Assembly: GCF_014529985.1 (NCBI RefSeq) | Contig: NZ_JACVMU010000006.1 | Location: forward strand, 272,842 to 336,841 | From: Leucobacter sp. cx-42 | GTDB lineage: Bacteria; Actinomycetota; Actinomycetes; Actinomycetales; Microbacteriaceae | DNA length: 64,000 bases | Reading direction: 5' to 3' | Shown here: positions 55,630 to 64,000 of the stretch, in pieces | How positions within the stretch are numbered: position 1 is the first letter of the stretch | Layout of the letters: each line of letters starts with the position of its first letter | Notes under the pieces: generated by a model | What the model was told of the DNA's origin: nothing | What the model saw: the letters and a program-made list of their open reading frames with translations, nothing else | Databases searched by the model: none | Position numbers and translations under genes: made by a program

Positions 55630-57324
55630 TCAAGGGGCAAGATTGAGGAGCTCTGTCGCATGTTCGCGGGCACTTTCGGAGCTCGAAAGCCCCGACAGCA
55701 GCCGCGCCATTTCATCGATTCGAGCTTCGCCTGAAAGTCGAGTGCAGCTGCTTTCTGTGAACCCACCGGAGGAGTCTTTCACGACCTGTAGGTGGTTGTT
55801 CGCGAACGCTGCGACCTGAGCAAGATGCGTCACCACGATGACCTGCGAGGTCTGCGCGAGACGAGCGAGCCTGCGCCCAATCTCGATTGCGGCCGCGCCG
55901 CCGATGCCAGCGTCGACCTCGTCAAACACGAAGGTGGGCACGGGATCTGCGCCTGCCAACACCACTTCAAGCGCAAGCATGACACGTGAGAGCTCGCCGC
56001 CAGAGGCGCTCTTCGCGACCGGTCGCGGCGTCGCACCCGGATGTGGGCTCAGTAGGAACTGCACCTCATCAGCACCGTGTCCCGCGAACGAGCCGAGAGG
56101 CTCGACCGTCACGATGAAGTCTGCGTCTGGGAGGGCGAGTTGCCGCAGTTCTGCGGTGACTCCTTTACGGAGCTTCGTTGCGGCCTTCGAGCGGAGTTCA
56201 GTTAGCTTTGCCGCCAGCTCGCTTTCCAAGACGCGGCATTCGTCGAGAAGCGCCGTGAGCGCCTCTTCAGAGCTCCCCTCACCCTCGATGTCAGCCAGCC
56301 GCTGTGCTGCCGTCTCAGCGTATGCGAGGACCGTTTCCGTGTCTTCACCGAAGAGTCGCAGCACTCGCTTGAGCGCCGACATGCGATCGTTCGCCCGTTC
56401 GAGTTCTGCGGGGCCTTCCTCGTCGAGATCGCTTGCGTACTCAGCGAGGTCACGGCCAGCGTCAGCAAGCTGGAATCGTGCCTCACGCAGCGTATTTGCC
56501 ACGGCGTCGAGACGCGGATCAACGCCGGTCACTCGATCAAGATGGTGCAACGCATCATCAATCAGGCCTGCTGCGTCACGCGCCATCGGATCGTCGCCTT
56601 CGTTCGCCACGGCGTTCTGCGCAGCGGTTGCGGCGTCGCGCAGTGCTTCGACGTTGGCGAGCACCTCGATGCGGGAGGCAAGCTCGCGTTCCTCGCCTGG
56701 CTCAGGGTTGACCTCTTGGATGAGCTCAAGCTCTTCGCGCAGTCGATTCGCCTCAGCAGTCACGGCGTCACGCGTCTCACGGAGTTCAGTGATGCGACGC
56801 TCAAGGTTGGTGCGCTCATCGTGCGCAGCACGGTACTTCTTGGCGACTGCGGCGAGCGCCGAACCCGCGAAGCGGTCGAGCGTCTCACGCTGAGCGGCCG
56901 TTGATTTCAATCGCAACTGTTCTGACTGGCCGTGCACGGCAAAGAGCTGCTCGGCGAGGCGTCCAAGCGCACCAACCGGTACGCCAACTCCGCCAGCGAC
57001 CGCGCGGCTTCGTCCTTCGGCGTTCACGGTGCGACTCAGCACGAGCTCGCTGTCTTCAATCGCACCGCCGACCTCGTCGACGATCGATGCAACGTCTGGG
57101 AACTCAGCTGCGTCAACGCGTACGATACCGCTCACGCGCGCCTGCGATGCGCCTGCACGAACGCTGCTCGCATCTGCGCGCTCACCCATCAGCAGACCGA
57201 GCGCGGTGACCACCATGGTCTTACCGGCACCCGTCTCACCAGTGATGGCGGTGAAGCCCGGCCCGAGCGGCAGGACGGTCTCTGCGATAACTCCCAGATC
57301 GCGGATCTGCAGTTCTTCAATCAT
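55630..57324 (-). CDS. recN: DNA repair protein RecN
   Basis: 564 residues. SMC-like: Walker A ITGETGAGKTMVVTAL near the N-terminus, a long coiled-coil middle (AAVAKKYRAAHDERTNLERR onwards), then the signature SASGGELSRVMLALEVV and Walker B FVFDEVDAGIGG, ending with the H-loop region VIVVTHLAQVAAFANNH. It acts in double-strand break repair. The start overlaps the NAD kinase stop (ATGA). Confidence 0.97.
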   Translation of the reverse strand: MIEELQIRDLGVIAETVLPLGPGFTAITGETGAGKTMVVTALGLLMGERADASSVRAGASQARVSGIVRVDAAEFPDVASIVDEVGGAIEDSELVLSRTVNAEGRSRAVAGGVGVPVGALGRLAEQLFAVHGQSEQLRLKSTAAQRETLDRFAGSALAAVAKKYRAAHDERTNLERRITELRETRDAVTAEANRLREELELIQEVNPEPGEERELASRIEVLANVEALRDAATAAQNAVANEGDDPMARDAAGLIDDALHHLDRVTGVDPRLDAVANTLREARFQLADAGRDLAEYASDLDEEGPAELERANDRMSALKRVLRLFGEDTETVLAYAETAAQRLADIEGEGSSEEALTALLDECRVLESELAAKLTELRSKAATKLRKGVTAELRQLALPDADFIVTVEPLGSFAGHGADEVQFLLSPHPGATPRPVAKSASGGELSRVMLALEVVLAGADPVPTFVFDEVDAGIGGAAAIEIGRRLARLAQTSQVIVVTHLAQVAAFANNHLQVVKDSSGGFTESSCTRLSGEARIDEMARLLSGLSSSESAREHATELLNLAP

Positions 57325-58235
57325 GCAGCTCGCCCTCCATGGCCGCGCCAGCCTTCTACTGGCAGGTGGAACTTCCGCACGAGACGCTCAGAGAAGGGTG
57401 ATTCGTCAAGGCGAGCAAGTTTCACGGTTTGCGCGGATCGGCTCACAATCACCACCGAGCCTGCGGGCAGTTCGGTGCGTCGACGCCCGTCACACCACAT
57501 CACGCCAGGGCCAATGTTTTCTGGCAGGATCTCGACGGTGATCGTCGAGTCTGGCCCGGTGACCACCGGACGGTTGAACAGTGCGTGGGCAGCGATCGGC
57601 ACCATGAGGAGCGCCTGCACGCCGGGCCACACGACTGGCGCACCAGCTGAGAACGCGTATGCGGTTGACCCTGTGGGAGTTGCCACCACGACGCCGTCGC
57701 AGGCAAACGAGGTCAGGGGACGTCCGTCAACTCCGGTGGCAACTTCAAGCATGCGACGGCGCTTCTCAACGCTGACTTCGTTGAGCGCCCAGGTCGCGGC
57801 GATCGTCTCGCCTTCGTGCTCAGCACGCACGTCAAGGGTGAGTCGCTCTTCAACGGTATAGCGACGCTGCAACACCGAATCGATGGTGAACTCAAGGTCG
57901 TGCATTTCCATCTCAGCGAGGAACCCGACGTGGCCGAGGTTCACGCCAACGATGGGGCATGCCGAGTCGCGCAGCACCTCAGCCGCACGCAAAATGGTGC
58001 CGTCGCCACCGAGCACGATCGCAACCTCAAGGTCTTCGATCTCGGCGTCAACACCGAGTACCTCAGTGCGCGCGGGGGCAAGGTACGGCGCAAACTCTGC
58101 CTGATCATCTGCGGTGAGCACGGGCACGACGTCGCGCTCGCGAAGTCGTCGCACCGTCTCTACCGTCGCACTCACTGCCTCTTCACGAAACGTGTGCGAG
58201 ACAATCAACATACGTCGCACTGGTGCCTGTGTCAT
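57321..58235 (-). CDS. nadK: NAD kinase
   Basis: 304 residues. The ATP/NAD-site GGDGT is in AIVLGGDGTILRAAEVL, then VNLGHVGFLAEM, the NE/D motif in WALNEVSVEKR, and the glycine-rich GSTAYAFSAGAPVVWP. It makes NADP. It overlaps tlyA by one base (TGATG) and recN by four. Confidence 0.97.
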   Translation of the reverse strand: MTQAPVRRMLIVSHTFREEAVSATVETVRRLRERDVVPVLTADDQAEFAPYLAPARTEVLGVDAEIEDLEVAIVLGGDGTILRAAEVLRDSACPIVGVNLGHVGFLAEMEMHDLEFTIDSVLQRRYTVEERLTLDVRAEHEGETIAATWALNEVSVEKRRRMLEVATGVDGRPLTSFACDGVVVATPTGSTAYAFSAGAPVVWPGVQALLMVPIAAHALFNRPVVTGPDSTITVEILPENIGPGVMWCDGRRRTELPAGSVVIVSRSAQTVKLARLDESPFSERLVRKFHLPVEGWRGHGGRAA

Positions 58236-59113
58236 CAGTTGGCCCTCCCGGTTGCCGCTTCACTGCGATCAGCGGCCACCGTGCACAGCTCGGTGATCCG
58301 CGCATCCCATTCTGTCTGATCGCCGGGCGTACCGCGCGCGATCCACAAAAGAAATTCGCGGTTGCCTTCGCCACCCAGAATCGGTGAGTGCGCGATTCCC
58401 CGCGTAACAAAGCCGTGTTCTGCCGCTGAACTCATCACCTTGCGAATCGCAGATTTCCACTGCTCAGGGTCAAGCACAATGCCATTGCGCACGCGCCCAA
58501 CCTCGAACTGGGGCTTCACCAGCACGGCAGCTTCTGCATCATCGCTCGCACAGCGTGCAATGGCCGGCAGAATGTGCGTCAGGGAGATGAATGACAGATC
58601 TGCAACGATGAGACTCGGCTGCTCAGTCTCGCCCGTAAGCTCGGCAAGGCTCGCTGCGGTGAGTTCGCGAGCGTTGCACCCCTCGATTGATCGCACTCGT
58701 GGATCAGCTGCGATCGCAGGAACCATCTGGTCATGCCCAACATCGATTGCCAGCACGACCGCGGGCTCGTGTTCGAGGAGTACCTGCGTGAAGCCGCCGG
58801 TCGACGCACCGAGGTCCATTGCAACGCGGCCCTTGGGCTCCAGCCCAAACTCAGCGATTGCCGCAACGAGCTTATGCGCGCCACGACTCACGAAGCGGTC
58901 TTCGCCGGTCACGGTCACCTCGGTACCCGCCGCAACCTTGAGGCCGGCCTTCCGTGCCTGCACTCCGTTGCACGCCACCGCACCCTCGGCAATGAGCTCA
59001 CCAGCCCGGCTGCGCGAACGTGCGAGGCCAAGCTCGGCTACGACGCGATCGAGGCGCGCTTCGTCACCCTCCCACACAGCAGAGCGCTGGAGATTGGTTG
59101 TTCCGTCAGTCAT
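58235..59113 (-). CDS. tlyA: TlyA family 16S/23S rRNA 2'-O-methyltransferase (haemolysin-like)
   Basis: 292 residues. An S4 RNA-binding domain (RLDRVVAELGLARSRSRAGE) is followed by an FtsJ-like SAM domain: MDLGASTGGFTQVLLE, IVADLSFISL and VLVKPQFEVGR. TlyA of Mycobacterium methylates both rRNAs and sets capreomycin sensitivity. The order small protein - tlyA - nadK - recN is conserved in actinobacteria. Confidence 0.95.
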   Translation of the reverse strand: MTDGTTNLQRSAVWEGDEARLDRVVAELGLARSRSRAGELIAEGAVACNGVQARKAGLKVAAGTEVTVTGEDRFVSRGAHKLVAAIAEFGLEPKGRVAMDLGASTGGFTQVLLEHEPAVVLAIDVGHDQMVPAIAADPRVRSIEGCNARELTAASLAELTGETEQPSLIVADLSFISLTHILPAIARCASDDAEAAVLVKPQFEVGRVRNGIVLDPEQWKSAIRKVMSSAAEHGFVTRGIAHSPILGGEGNREFLLWIARGTPGDQTEWDARITELCTVAADRSEAATGRAN

Positions 59114-59286
59114 TACTCAGCACCCACATCACTACGCTCAAGTTCCGTCACCAGCGCGCTATACATCTGCTCAAACCCGGCTGCTCGTTCGGCAAGCGGC
59201 ATCGCTTCAATGACCGCGACCTGCTCGGCGCATTGCTCGACAGCCTCGGCCGTGTCTACGACCCCGGATTCTTGCTGCGTACTCAT
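59113..59286 (-). CDS. small conserved helical protein upstream of tlyA
   Basis: 57 residues from ATG 59286, with the stop overlapping the tlyA start (TAATG). It is a predicted single helical hairpin: VDTAEAVEQCAEQVAVIEAM and LAERAAGFEQMYSALVTELE. A short gene of this kind occupies the same position between the HAD-IIA and tlyA genes in many actinobacteria. No function is known. Confidence 0.7.
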   Translation of the reverse strand: MSTQQESGVVDTAEAVEQCAEQVAVIEAMPLAERAAGFEQMYSALVTELERSDVGAE

Positions 59287-59365
59287 GTGTTCCAGACTAT
59301 CTCTGACCACTGACACTGGGCATGTGTTGCGCCAGAAGGCGGCCAATTTCCGCCATACGGAAAAT

Positions 59366-59410
59366 AAGTTCGTCGAACCGAACAATGAACTTTTCACTAT
59401 GGAATACAAT
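59366..59410 (+). promoter_or_regulatory. candidate promoter/operator of the NRAMP gene
   Basis: The palindrome GTTCGTCGAAC (59368-59378) lies within nested arms AAGTTC/GAACTT (59366-59371 and 59387-59392). A -10-like TACAAT at 59405-59410 is only 7 bp from ATG 59418, which suggests a leaderless mRNA. A metal-responsive repressor (MntR/DtxR type) is a candidate, but the site does not match a consensus I know. Confidence 0.4.
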
Positions 59411-59417
59411 TTGGTGC

Positions 59418-60674
59418 ATGCCTCGCACATCTTCGGTCGAGATTCGGACATCACCGAACCGACTGCTCGCGCTCCTTGGCCCCGCGTTCGTTGCGGCGAT
59501 CGCGTATGTCGATCCTGGCAATGTCGCGGCCAACATGTCGGCTGGCGCCGAGTATGGCTATTTGCTGCTGTGGGTGCTGGTGCTTGCGAACGCTATGGCA
59601 GCGATCGTGCAGTACCTTTCCGCGAAGCTCGGTCTCGTCACTGGGCAGAGCCTGCCCGCGCTACTCGGCAAACGTCTGTCAAACGCCAGTCGGCGTCTCT
59701 ATTGGCTGCAGGCCGAACTCGTCGCGGCCGCGACCGATCTCGCCGAGGTTATTGGCGGTGCACTTGCGCTGTACATCCTCTTTGGCATTCCGCTGTTGCC
59801 AGGCGGCATCCTCGTTGGCATTCTGTCGATCCTCATCCTCATGCTGCAGGGCAAGCGTCAACGCCAGTTCGAGGGCGTGATGATCTTCATGCTCATCGTG
59901 ATCACCGTTGGCTTCGTCGGCGGCTTGCTCTTCGTCAACATCAATCCGACCGAGCTTGTCGCTGGTCTCGTTCCCCGCTTCGCTGACGTCCAGTCGCTCC
60001 TGCTTGCCACGAGCATGCTCGGTGCGACGATTATGCCGCACGCAATCTACCTGCATTCATCGCTGTCGCGCGATCGCCACGGCGCAACGATTGCCGAGTC
60101 TGGTGATGATCCGCGCCTCATCAAGCGCTTGCTCAAGGCGTCAAAGGTCGATGTGTTCCTCGCGCTCATTCTTGCTGGTGGCGTGAACATTGCCATGCTC
60201 GTACTCGCTGCAGCAAGCCTGCAAGGTGTCGATGGCACTGACACGATTGACGGCGCCGCGAACGTTATCTCAACGCACCTTGGTGCTGGCGTCGGGATTG
60301 TCTTCGGCATCGGGCTCCTCGCGTCCGGCCTCGCATCAACCTCGGTCGGCGCCTACGCTGGCGCCGAGATCATGGCTGGCTTGCTTCGGGTGCGGATCCC
60401 CCTGCTCGTCCGCAGGATCGTGACACTCTTGCCTGCCCTCATCATTCTGGGCTTCGGTATCGACCCAACCTGGTCGCTCATCATCAGCCAGGTCATACTC
60501 TCCTTTGGCCTACCGTTCGCGATCATCCCGCTCGTTGCGCTCACCGGAAAGAGCGAACTGATGGGCAGGTACGTAAACAAGCTTCCATTGCGGATCGCAG
60601 GTATCGTCATTGCGGCCGCTATCGTCGTGCTGAACGGTGCGTTGATTGTGCTCGAGCTCGCCGGCATGGCCTAG
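59418..60674 (+). CDS. NRAMP-family divalent metal (Mn2+/Fe2+) transporter
   Basis: 418 residues from ATG 59418, with no ribosome site visible; the frame upstream is non-coding in character. Eleven membrane helices. The metal-binding helix-1 motif is AYVDPGNVAANMSAGAEYGY and the helix-6 motif is GATIMPHAIYLHSSL (MPH), both intact. GQSLPALLGKRL between helices 2 and 3 is also conserved. It imports Mn2+ or Fe2+ with protons. It reads opposite to the housekeeping block and splits the small protein/tlyA genes from the HAD-IIA and TPR genes. Confidence 0.93.
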   Translation: MPRTSSVEIRTSPNRLLALLGPAFVAAIAYVDPGNVAANMSAGAEYGYLLLWVLVLANAMAAIVQYLSAKLGLVTGQSLPALLGKRLSNASRRLYWLQAELVAAATDLAEVIGGALALYILFGIPLLPGGILVGILSILILMLQGKRQRQFEGVMIFMLIVITVGFVGGLLFVNINPTELVAGLVPRFADVQSLLLATSMLGATIMPHAIYLHSSLSRDRHGATIAESGDDPRLIKRLLKASKVDVFLALILAGGVNIAMLVLAAASLQGVDGTDTIDGAANVISTHLGAGVGIVFGIGLLASGLASTSVGAYAGAEIMAGLLRVRIPLLVRRIVTLLPALIILGFGIDPTWSLIISQVILSFGLPFAIIPLVALTGKSELMGRYVNKLPLRIAGIVIAAAIVVLNGALIVLELAGMA

Positions 60675-60706
60675 CTCACACTTCGGGTTCACCCGTAAAA
60701 CACAAA

Positions 60707-60754
60707 AATCCCGCTGGGGACACTACCGAATTTGGTAGCCTCCCCAGCGGGATT
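60707..60754. terminator. bidirectional cruciform-like terminator
   Basis: An outer 14-bp stem AATCCCGCTGGGGA / TCCCCAGCGGGATT (60707-60720 with 60741-60754) encloses a second 5-bp stem CTACC/GGTAG. On the minus strand TTTTTGTGTTTTACG follows, a good U-tract. It ends both the NRAMP and the HAD-IIA transcripts. Confidence 0.85.
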
Positions 60755-60768
60755 CTTGTCATTACAGC

Positions 60769-61809
60769 TTAAAAGCGCCAGTTGTCCTCGTAGATGATCT
60801 CGGGAACCTTCAGACCATAGATCGCGAGCCCCGAGTTCCAGATCGCACCACACCCCGCACGCAGCAGATTGATTGCACTGTCGCCCTCGTCGACGACGCT
60901 CGCTATGTGGCCGTCCATGCGCACGCGAGCGCTACCGACACTGACGGAACCATCACGGCGGATCTCCGTCGCGGGATACGGCTCGAACAGTTCCGCGAGC
61001 GAAGCCACGATGTAGTTGGGTCGCATGTCCTGCGAGGCGGCAACGAGCTGCTTCGGGCGATCCGCCCCTGTCAGCACGTGCAGCGAGGCGATACCAGCCT
61101 CGTGCGCGCCCTTGATGTCAGTGTCCAAGCGGTCACCGAGCATGAGCGGATTCTTCGCACCGAAGCGATTTGCAGCGGTCTCAAACATGGGACGCTCTGG
61201 CTTTCCAGCGAACTCAGGAAGGCGCTGGACCGCGGTGTGTACCGCCGAGACGAGCGTACCGTTACCTGGCGCGAGACCACGGGCGACCGGGATCGTCCAG
61301 TCGGTGTTAGTTGCGACCCACGGGAGCGGATCGCGACCAGGCTGATCAGCGAGCGCGAATGCGGCCTCCGCCAGCTCGGTCCAGCCCACCTCGGGAGCGA
61401 AGCCCTGGACAACGGCATCGGGGTTATCGTCTGCGCTGCGCGTCGTGCGGAAGCCCGCCTTCGCGAGCTCATCCATGATGCCCTCGCCGCCAATCACGAA
61501 CACGAGCGCACCAGGCGCTACGCGTTCGCGCAGCACGGTCACTGCAGCCTGCGGCGACGTGACAACCTGATCCACAGCGGCCTTGAGACCAAGGCTCTGC
61601 AGGTGTGCTGCCACGTCGCGATCAGTGCGCGAAGCGTTATTCGTGAGGTAGCCGATCTGCATCGACTCAGCCGCACGATTGAGGTGTTCAACCGCGCCAG
61701 GGATCGCGCCAGCGCCGCGGTACACGACACCGTCGAGATCGGTCAGGATCGCATCACGACCAGTAATTGGCGCGTCAATCATCTTGCCGCGTCGGCTAAA
61801 CATCCCCAC
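60769..61809 (-). CDS. HAD-IIA family phosphatase (NagD-like)
   Basis: 346 residues from GTG 61809 (AGGAAGG upstream); ATG 61803 is the alternative. HAD motif I is ILTDLDGVVYRGAGAIPGAV, motif II IGYLTNNASRTDRDVA, and motif IV NPLMLGDRLDTDIKGAHEAG, with a C2-type cap between. Sugar-phosphate or nucleotide phosphatase activity is typical. The C-terminal ~90 residues (GSVSVGSARVRMDGHI onwards) are an extra domain seen in actinobacterial members. It is downstream of the TPR protein by 30 bp. Confidence 0.93.
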   Translation of the reverse strand: MGMFSRRGKMIDAPITGRDAILTDLDGVVYRGAGAIPGAVEHLNRAAESMQIGYLTNNASRTDRDVAAHLQSLGLKAAVDQVVTSPQAAVTVLRERVAPGALVFVIGGEGIMDELAKAGFRTTRSADDNPDAVVQGFAPEVGWTELAEAAFALADQPGRDPLPWVATNTDWTIPVARGLAPGNGTLVSAVHTAVQRLPEFAGKPERPMFETAANRFGAKNPLMLGDRLDTDIKGAHEAGIASLHVLTGADRPKQLVAASQDMRPNYIVASLAELFEPYPATEIRRDGSVSVGSARVRMDGHIASVVDEGDSAINLLRAGCGAIWNSGLAIYGLKVPEIIYEDNWRF

Positions 61810-61839
61810 GATAACCCTTCCTAGGAGTCAGGCGACTCG

Positions 61840-63999
61840 TTAGTCGTTCTGCGCTTCGGTAGCTGCTGCTTCAGTAGCTGCCTCAGCTACGGGCTCAGCC
61901 GCTTCCTCTTCCGTTGTTTCAACTGCGGGCTCTGCAGCCGGTTCAGCCTCGGCCTCGACGTACGCCTCAGCGTATGCCTCGTCGGCGTCGTCCTCGTCAG
62001 CTTCGGCGTCGTCACCAGCGGTGTCGACGATACCAGCCTCAGCGAGAAGCTCAGCGACCTCGTCCTCGATGCTCATCGAGTCGTCTTCGGTCTCAGCTTC
62101 AGCCTCTTCCTCGGCCTCAGCCGAAGCGTTGTCTGCAGAAACATCAGCGTCAGCGTCGACAGCGGGTGCGGCCTCGGCGTCAGCCGCTGAGTCTGCTTCG
62201 TCAGCATCGTCAGCGTCATCGGCTGGAGCATCGGTGTCGCTGTCGCGATCCGCGCCCTCTTCCGAGTCGTTTGCTGCGTACGCATCGTCGTCATCGAACT
62301 CGATGGGCTCTTCTTCAACGATCTCGAAGACCTCGAGCTGGTCGAAGCCGGCAGCATGCTCGTGCAGAGCAGCTGCTGCGCGGTCGGCATAAGCGAACCA
62401 CTTCGCGGACTCCTCAGCCCGGCCAAGATCCTCGAGGACGGTTGCGTACGCACCGAAGAGCTCGGGGCTCCACGAGAACGCACGGTTCGGGTTGAGCTCA
62501 GGGATCTCCAGCTCGAGCAGTGCCTGCTGAGTCTGGTTGAGATCGAGACGTGCGCCCGACATTGCGATCGCGAGGTGCACGCGCTGCTCGGTATCGAGCT
62601 TGCTTGCATCAACCGCGAGGCCAGCCTCGATCGCCTTGTCGGGGCGCTCCATGCCGCGCTCCGAATCAACCAGGATCGCGATGTGATCATCACGGCCGCT
62701 GAGGCGACGGAAGGTGCGGATCTCACGCAGCGCGAGCGCAAAATCGCCAGTACGGTATGCGGTCATCGCGAGGGTCTCACGCGCAACCGGGATACGGCCT
62801 GCACGGCGGCTTGCCGAAATCGCGTGCTCGTGAGCGAGCGCAGGATCATCGTCAATCAGCAGTGCAACCATTGCGAGGTGTCGCGCGACCTTCTCGGCGG
62901 TCTCCGCCTGGAGGGTCTTCAGCTCAACGCGTGCTGCCGGGTGCAGATCGCGCTCGGTGATCGAGTCAGGGATCTGCGGATCTTCGTGCTCCGCACGAAC
63001 GGGGCGCAGCGAGTGCTGGAGGCGCTCTGATTCGGTGAAGACACGATCCGCGCCACCACGGTCGCTGCGGTTACCACCGCGGGTGCCACCGCGGCCGTAA
63101 TCACCGCCTCGCTCGTCCTGGCCGTCACGGTCAAAAGGGCGGCGGCCCCCACGATCATTACGGTCGTTGCGGTCGTTGAAGCGACGGTCGCCGCCACGAT
63201 CATTACGATCGTTGAAACGGCGGTCACCACCACGGTTGTCATCGCGGTTGAACGGCTTACGATCACCGCGGTCGTTGAAGCGACGCTCGCCACCACGATC
63301 ATCACGGTTACGATCACCGTAGCCACCCTGACGGCGGTCTCCACCTTCACGGTTGAACGGCTTACGATCGCCACGATCGTCACGGTTGAACGAACGACGA
63401 TCATCGCCATCACGGTTGAAAGGCTTGCGGTCACCACGATCATTACGATCGTTGAAACGACGGTCACCACCACGGTTGTCATCGCGGTTGAACGGCTTAC
63501 GATCACCGCGGTCGTTGAAACGACGCTCGCCACCACGATCATCACGGTTACGATCACCGTAGCCACCCTGACGGCGGTCTCCACCATCACGGTTGAAAGG
63601 CTTGCGGTCACCACGATCATTACGATCGTTGAAACGACGGTCACCACCACGGTTGTCATCGCGGTTGAACGGCTTACGATCACCGCGGTCGTTGAAACGA
63701 CGCTCGCCGCCACGATCATCACGGTTACGATCACCGTAGCCACCCTGACGGCGGTCTCCACCTTCACGGTTGAACGGCTTACGATCGCCACGATCGTCAC
63801 GGTTGAACGAACGACGATCATCGCCATCACGGTTGAAAGGCTTGCGGTCACCACGATCATTACGATCGTTGAAACGACGGTCACCACCACGGTTGTCATC
63901 GCGGTTGAACGGCTTACGATCACCGCGGTCGTTGAAACGACGCTCGCCACCACGATCATCACGGTTACGATCACCGTAGCCACCCTGACGGCGGTCTCC
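61840..63999 (-). CDS. TPR protein with Arg/Asp/Gly/Asn-repeat N-terminus and acidic C-terminus, 5'-partial
   Basis: The frame is open from 61840 to the right edge (720 codons incl. stop); an internal ATG at 62871 is not the true start, since protein-like codons continue above it (FTESERLQHSLRP, DPQIPDSITERDLHP). Region 1, edge to ~63060, is a polyampholyte repeat of blocks such as RGDRKPFNRD, DRRFNDRNDR and GDRRQGGYGD. Region 2 (~63050-62330) is a TPR-like helical domain (VELKTLQAETAEKVARHL, GDFALALREIRTFRRLSGRD). Region 3 (~62330-61840) is very acidic Ala/Glu/Asp. The TPR core matches the conserved actinobacterial protein encoded before the HAD-IIA gene. Function is unknown; an RNA-associated scaffold is a guess. 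Confidence 0.8.
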   Translation of the reverse strand, partial: GDRRQGGYGDRNRDDRGGERRFNDRGDRKPFNRDDNRGGDRRFNDRNDRGDRKPFNRDGDDRRSFNRDDRGDRKPFNREGGDRRQGGYGDRNRDDRGGERRFNDRGDRKPFNRDDNRGGDRRFNDRNDRGDRKPFNRDGGDRRQGGYGDRNRDDRGGERRFNDRGDRKPFNRDDNRGGDRRFNDRNDRGDRKPFNRDGDDRRSFNRDDRGDRKPFNREGGDRRQGGYGDRNRDDRGGERRFNDRGDRKPFNRDDNRGGDRRFNDRNDRGGDRRFNDRNDRNDRGGRRPFDRDGQDERGGDYGRGGTRGGNRSDRGGADRVFTESERLQHSLRPVRAEHEDPQIPDSITERDLHPAARVELKTLQAETAEKVARHLAMVALLIDDDPALAHEHAISASRRAGRIPVARETLAMTAYRTGDFALALREIRTFRRLSGRDDHIAILVDSERGMERPDKAIEAGLAVDASKLDTEQRVHLAIAMSGARLDLNQTQQALLELEIPELNPNRAFSWSPELFGAYATVLEDLGRAEESAKWFAYADRAAAALHEHAAGFDQLEVFEIVEEEPIEFDDDDAYAANDSEEGADRDSDTDAPADDADDADEADSAADAEAAPAVDADADVSADNASAEAEEEAEAETEDDSMSIEDEVAELLAEAGIVDTAGDDAEADEDDADEAYAEAYVEAEAEPAAEPAVETTEEEAAEPVAEAATEAAATEAQND

Positions 64000-64000
64000 A
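63353..64000. repeat. 417-bp tandem repeat within the TPR-protein gene
   Basis: The sequence from 63353 recurs from 63770 (offset 417 bp) and, by eye, is identical over the 231 bp to the window end. Inside it a 177-bp unit (63416 vs 63593) recurs, alternating with a 63-bp unit. All lengths are multiples of 3. A related, more diverged copy covers ~63181-63352. The array continues beyond the window. Confidence 0.9.

Noticed and set aside
62919..63983. Long open frame rich in Val/Thr/Ser across the repeat region on the minus strand
   Set aside because: It is an out-of-frame reading of the Arg/Asp/Gly/Asn repeat; the frame continuous with the TPR domain has sensible composition and no stop.
63181..64000. 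CRISPR-like array
   Set aside because: Repeat units are 63 and 177 bp, all multiples of three, and code in frame; no short repeat with unique spacers and no cas genes.

Overview
The window looks like chromosomal DNA of a high-GC actinobacterium, most likely a Microbacteriaceae member (Leucobacter-like). This is inferred from codon use, frequent GTG starts, the conserved actinobacterial block TPR protein / HAD-IIA / TlyA / NAD kinase / RecN / PyrG / XerD / ParA / ScpAB / RluB / TyrA / Cmk / Der, and a CopC-CopD copper module. No plasmid, phage, transposase, CRISPR or rRNA was seen. One tRNA (Pro, anticodon GGG) is present.

Layout. 1-1 kb: a gene cut by the left edge, possibly with a RiPP-recognition (PqqD-like) fold, and a broken small gene, both with less GC-biased codons than their neighbours. 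1-18.4 kb: an accessory catabolic region. It holds a LysR regulator divergent from an MHS-type transporter / FAD hydroxylase / NAD(P)-binding reductase operon; a glycosyltransferase / HEAT protein / response regulator operon divergent from a MASE1 sensor kinase; a TauE/SafE exporter; a second LysR with a soluble HtaA-domain protein, divergent from a 1024-residue cytochrome P450 - adrenodoxin-type reductase - flavodoxin fusion; and a PhzS-like monooxygenase / MarR / DUF3237 operon. 18.4-22.1 kb: a surface-anchored subtilase-like protease and an AraC regulator. 22.3-26.7 kb: a siderophore-interacting protein and two exporter-fold ABC half-transporters with complementary degenerate ATP sites (IrtAB-like). 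26.8-29.5 kb: an APH(3')-like kinase, a HAD phosphatase, a TetR regulator and a DHFR-like reductase. 29.6-33.1 kb: a copper module (Met/His-rich membrane protein, YcnI, CopC-CopD). 33.2-43.9 kb: tRNA-Pro, PPOX protein, NUDIX-NYN fusion, MacAB-like tripartite exporter with a lipoprotein, RraA-like protein, DUF4190 protein, amino-acid/amine permease with an amine oxidase. 44-64 kb: the conserved housekeeping block read leftward, interrupted by a rightward NRAMP metal transporter. The block starts with a TPR protein whose N-terminal part is a long Arg/Asp/Gly/Asn repeat running off the right edge.

The strongest candidate for an undescribed system is the P450-reductase-flavodoxin triple fusion at 12.8-15.9 kb. 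It places a complete NAD(P)H-to-haem electron chain in one polypeptide without an iron-sulfur domain. Its P450 part resembles GcoA-type aryl-ether demethylases, and it lies beside a cytosolic haem-binding-type HtaA protein and its own LysR regulator. Other points worth a second look are the complementary degeneration in the siderophore ABC pair, the near-identical 417-bp coding repeats at the right edge, the S8/S53-like protease with Glu in place of the catalytic His, and the over-represented word GCGGATC. All function calls come from reading motifs; no database search was run.
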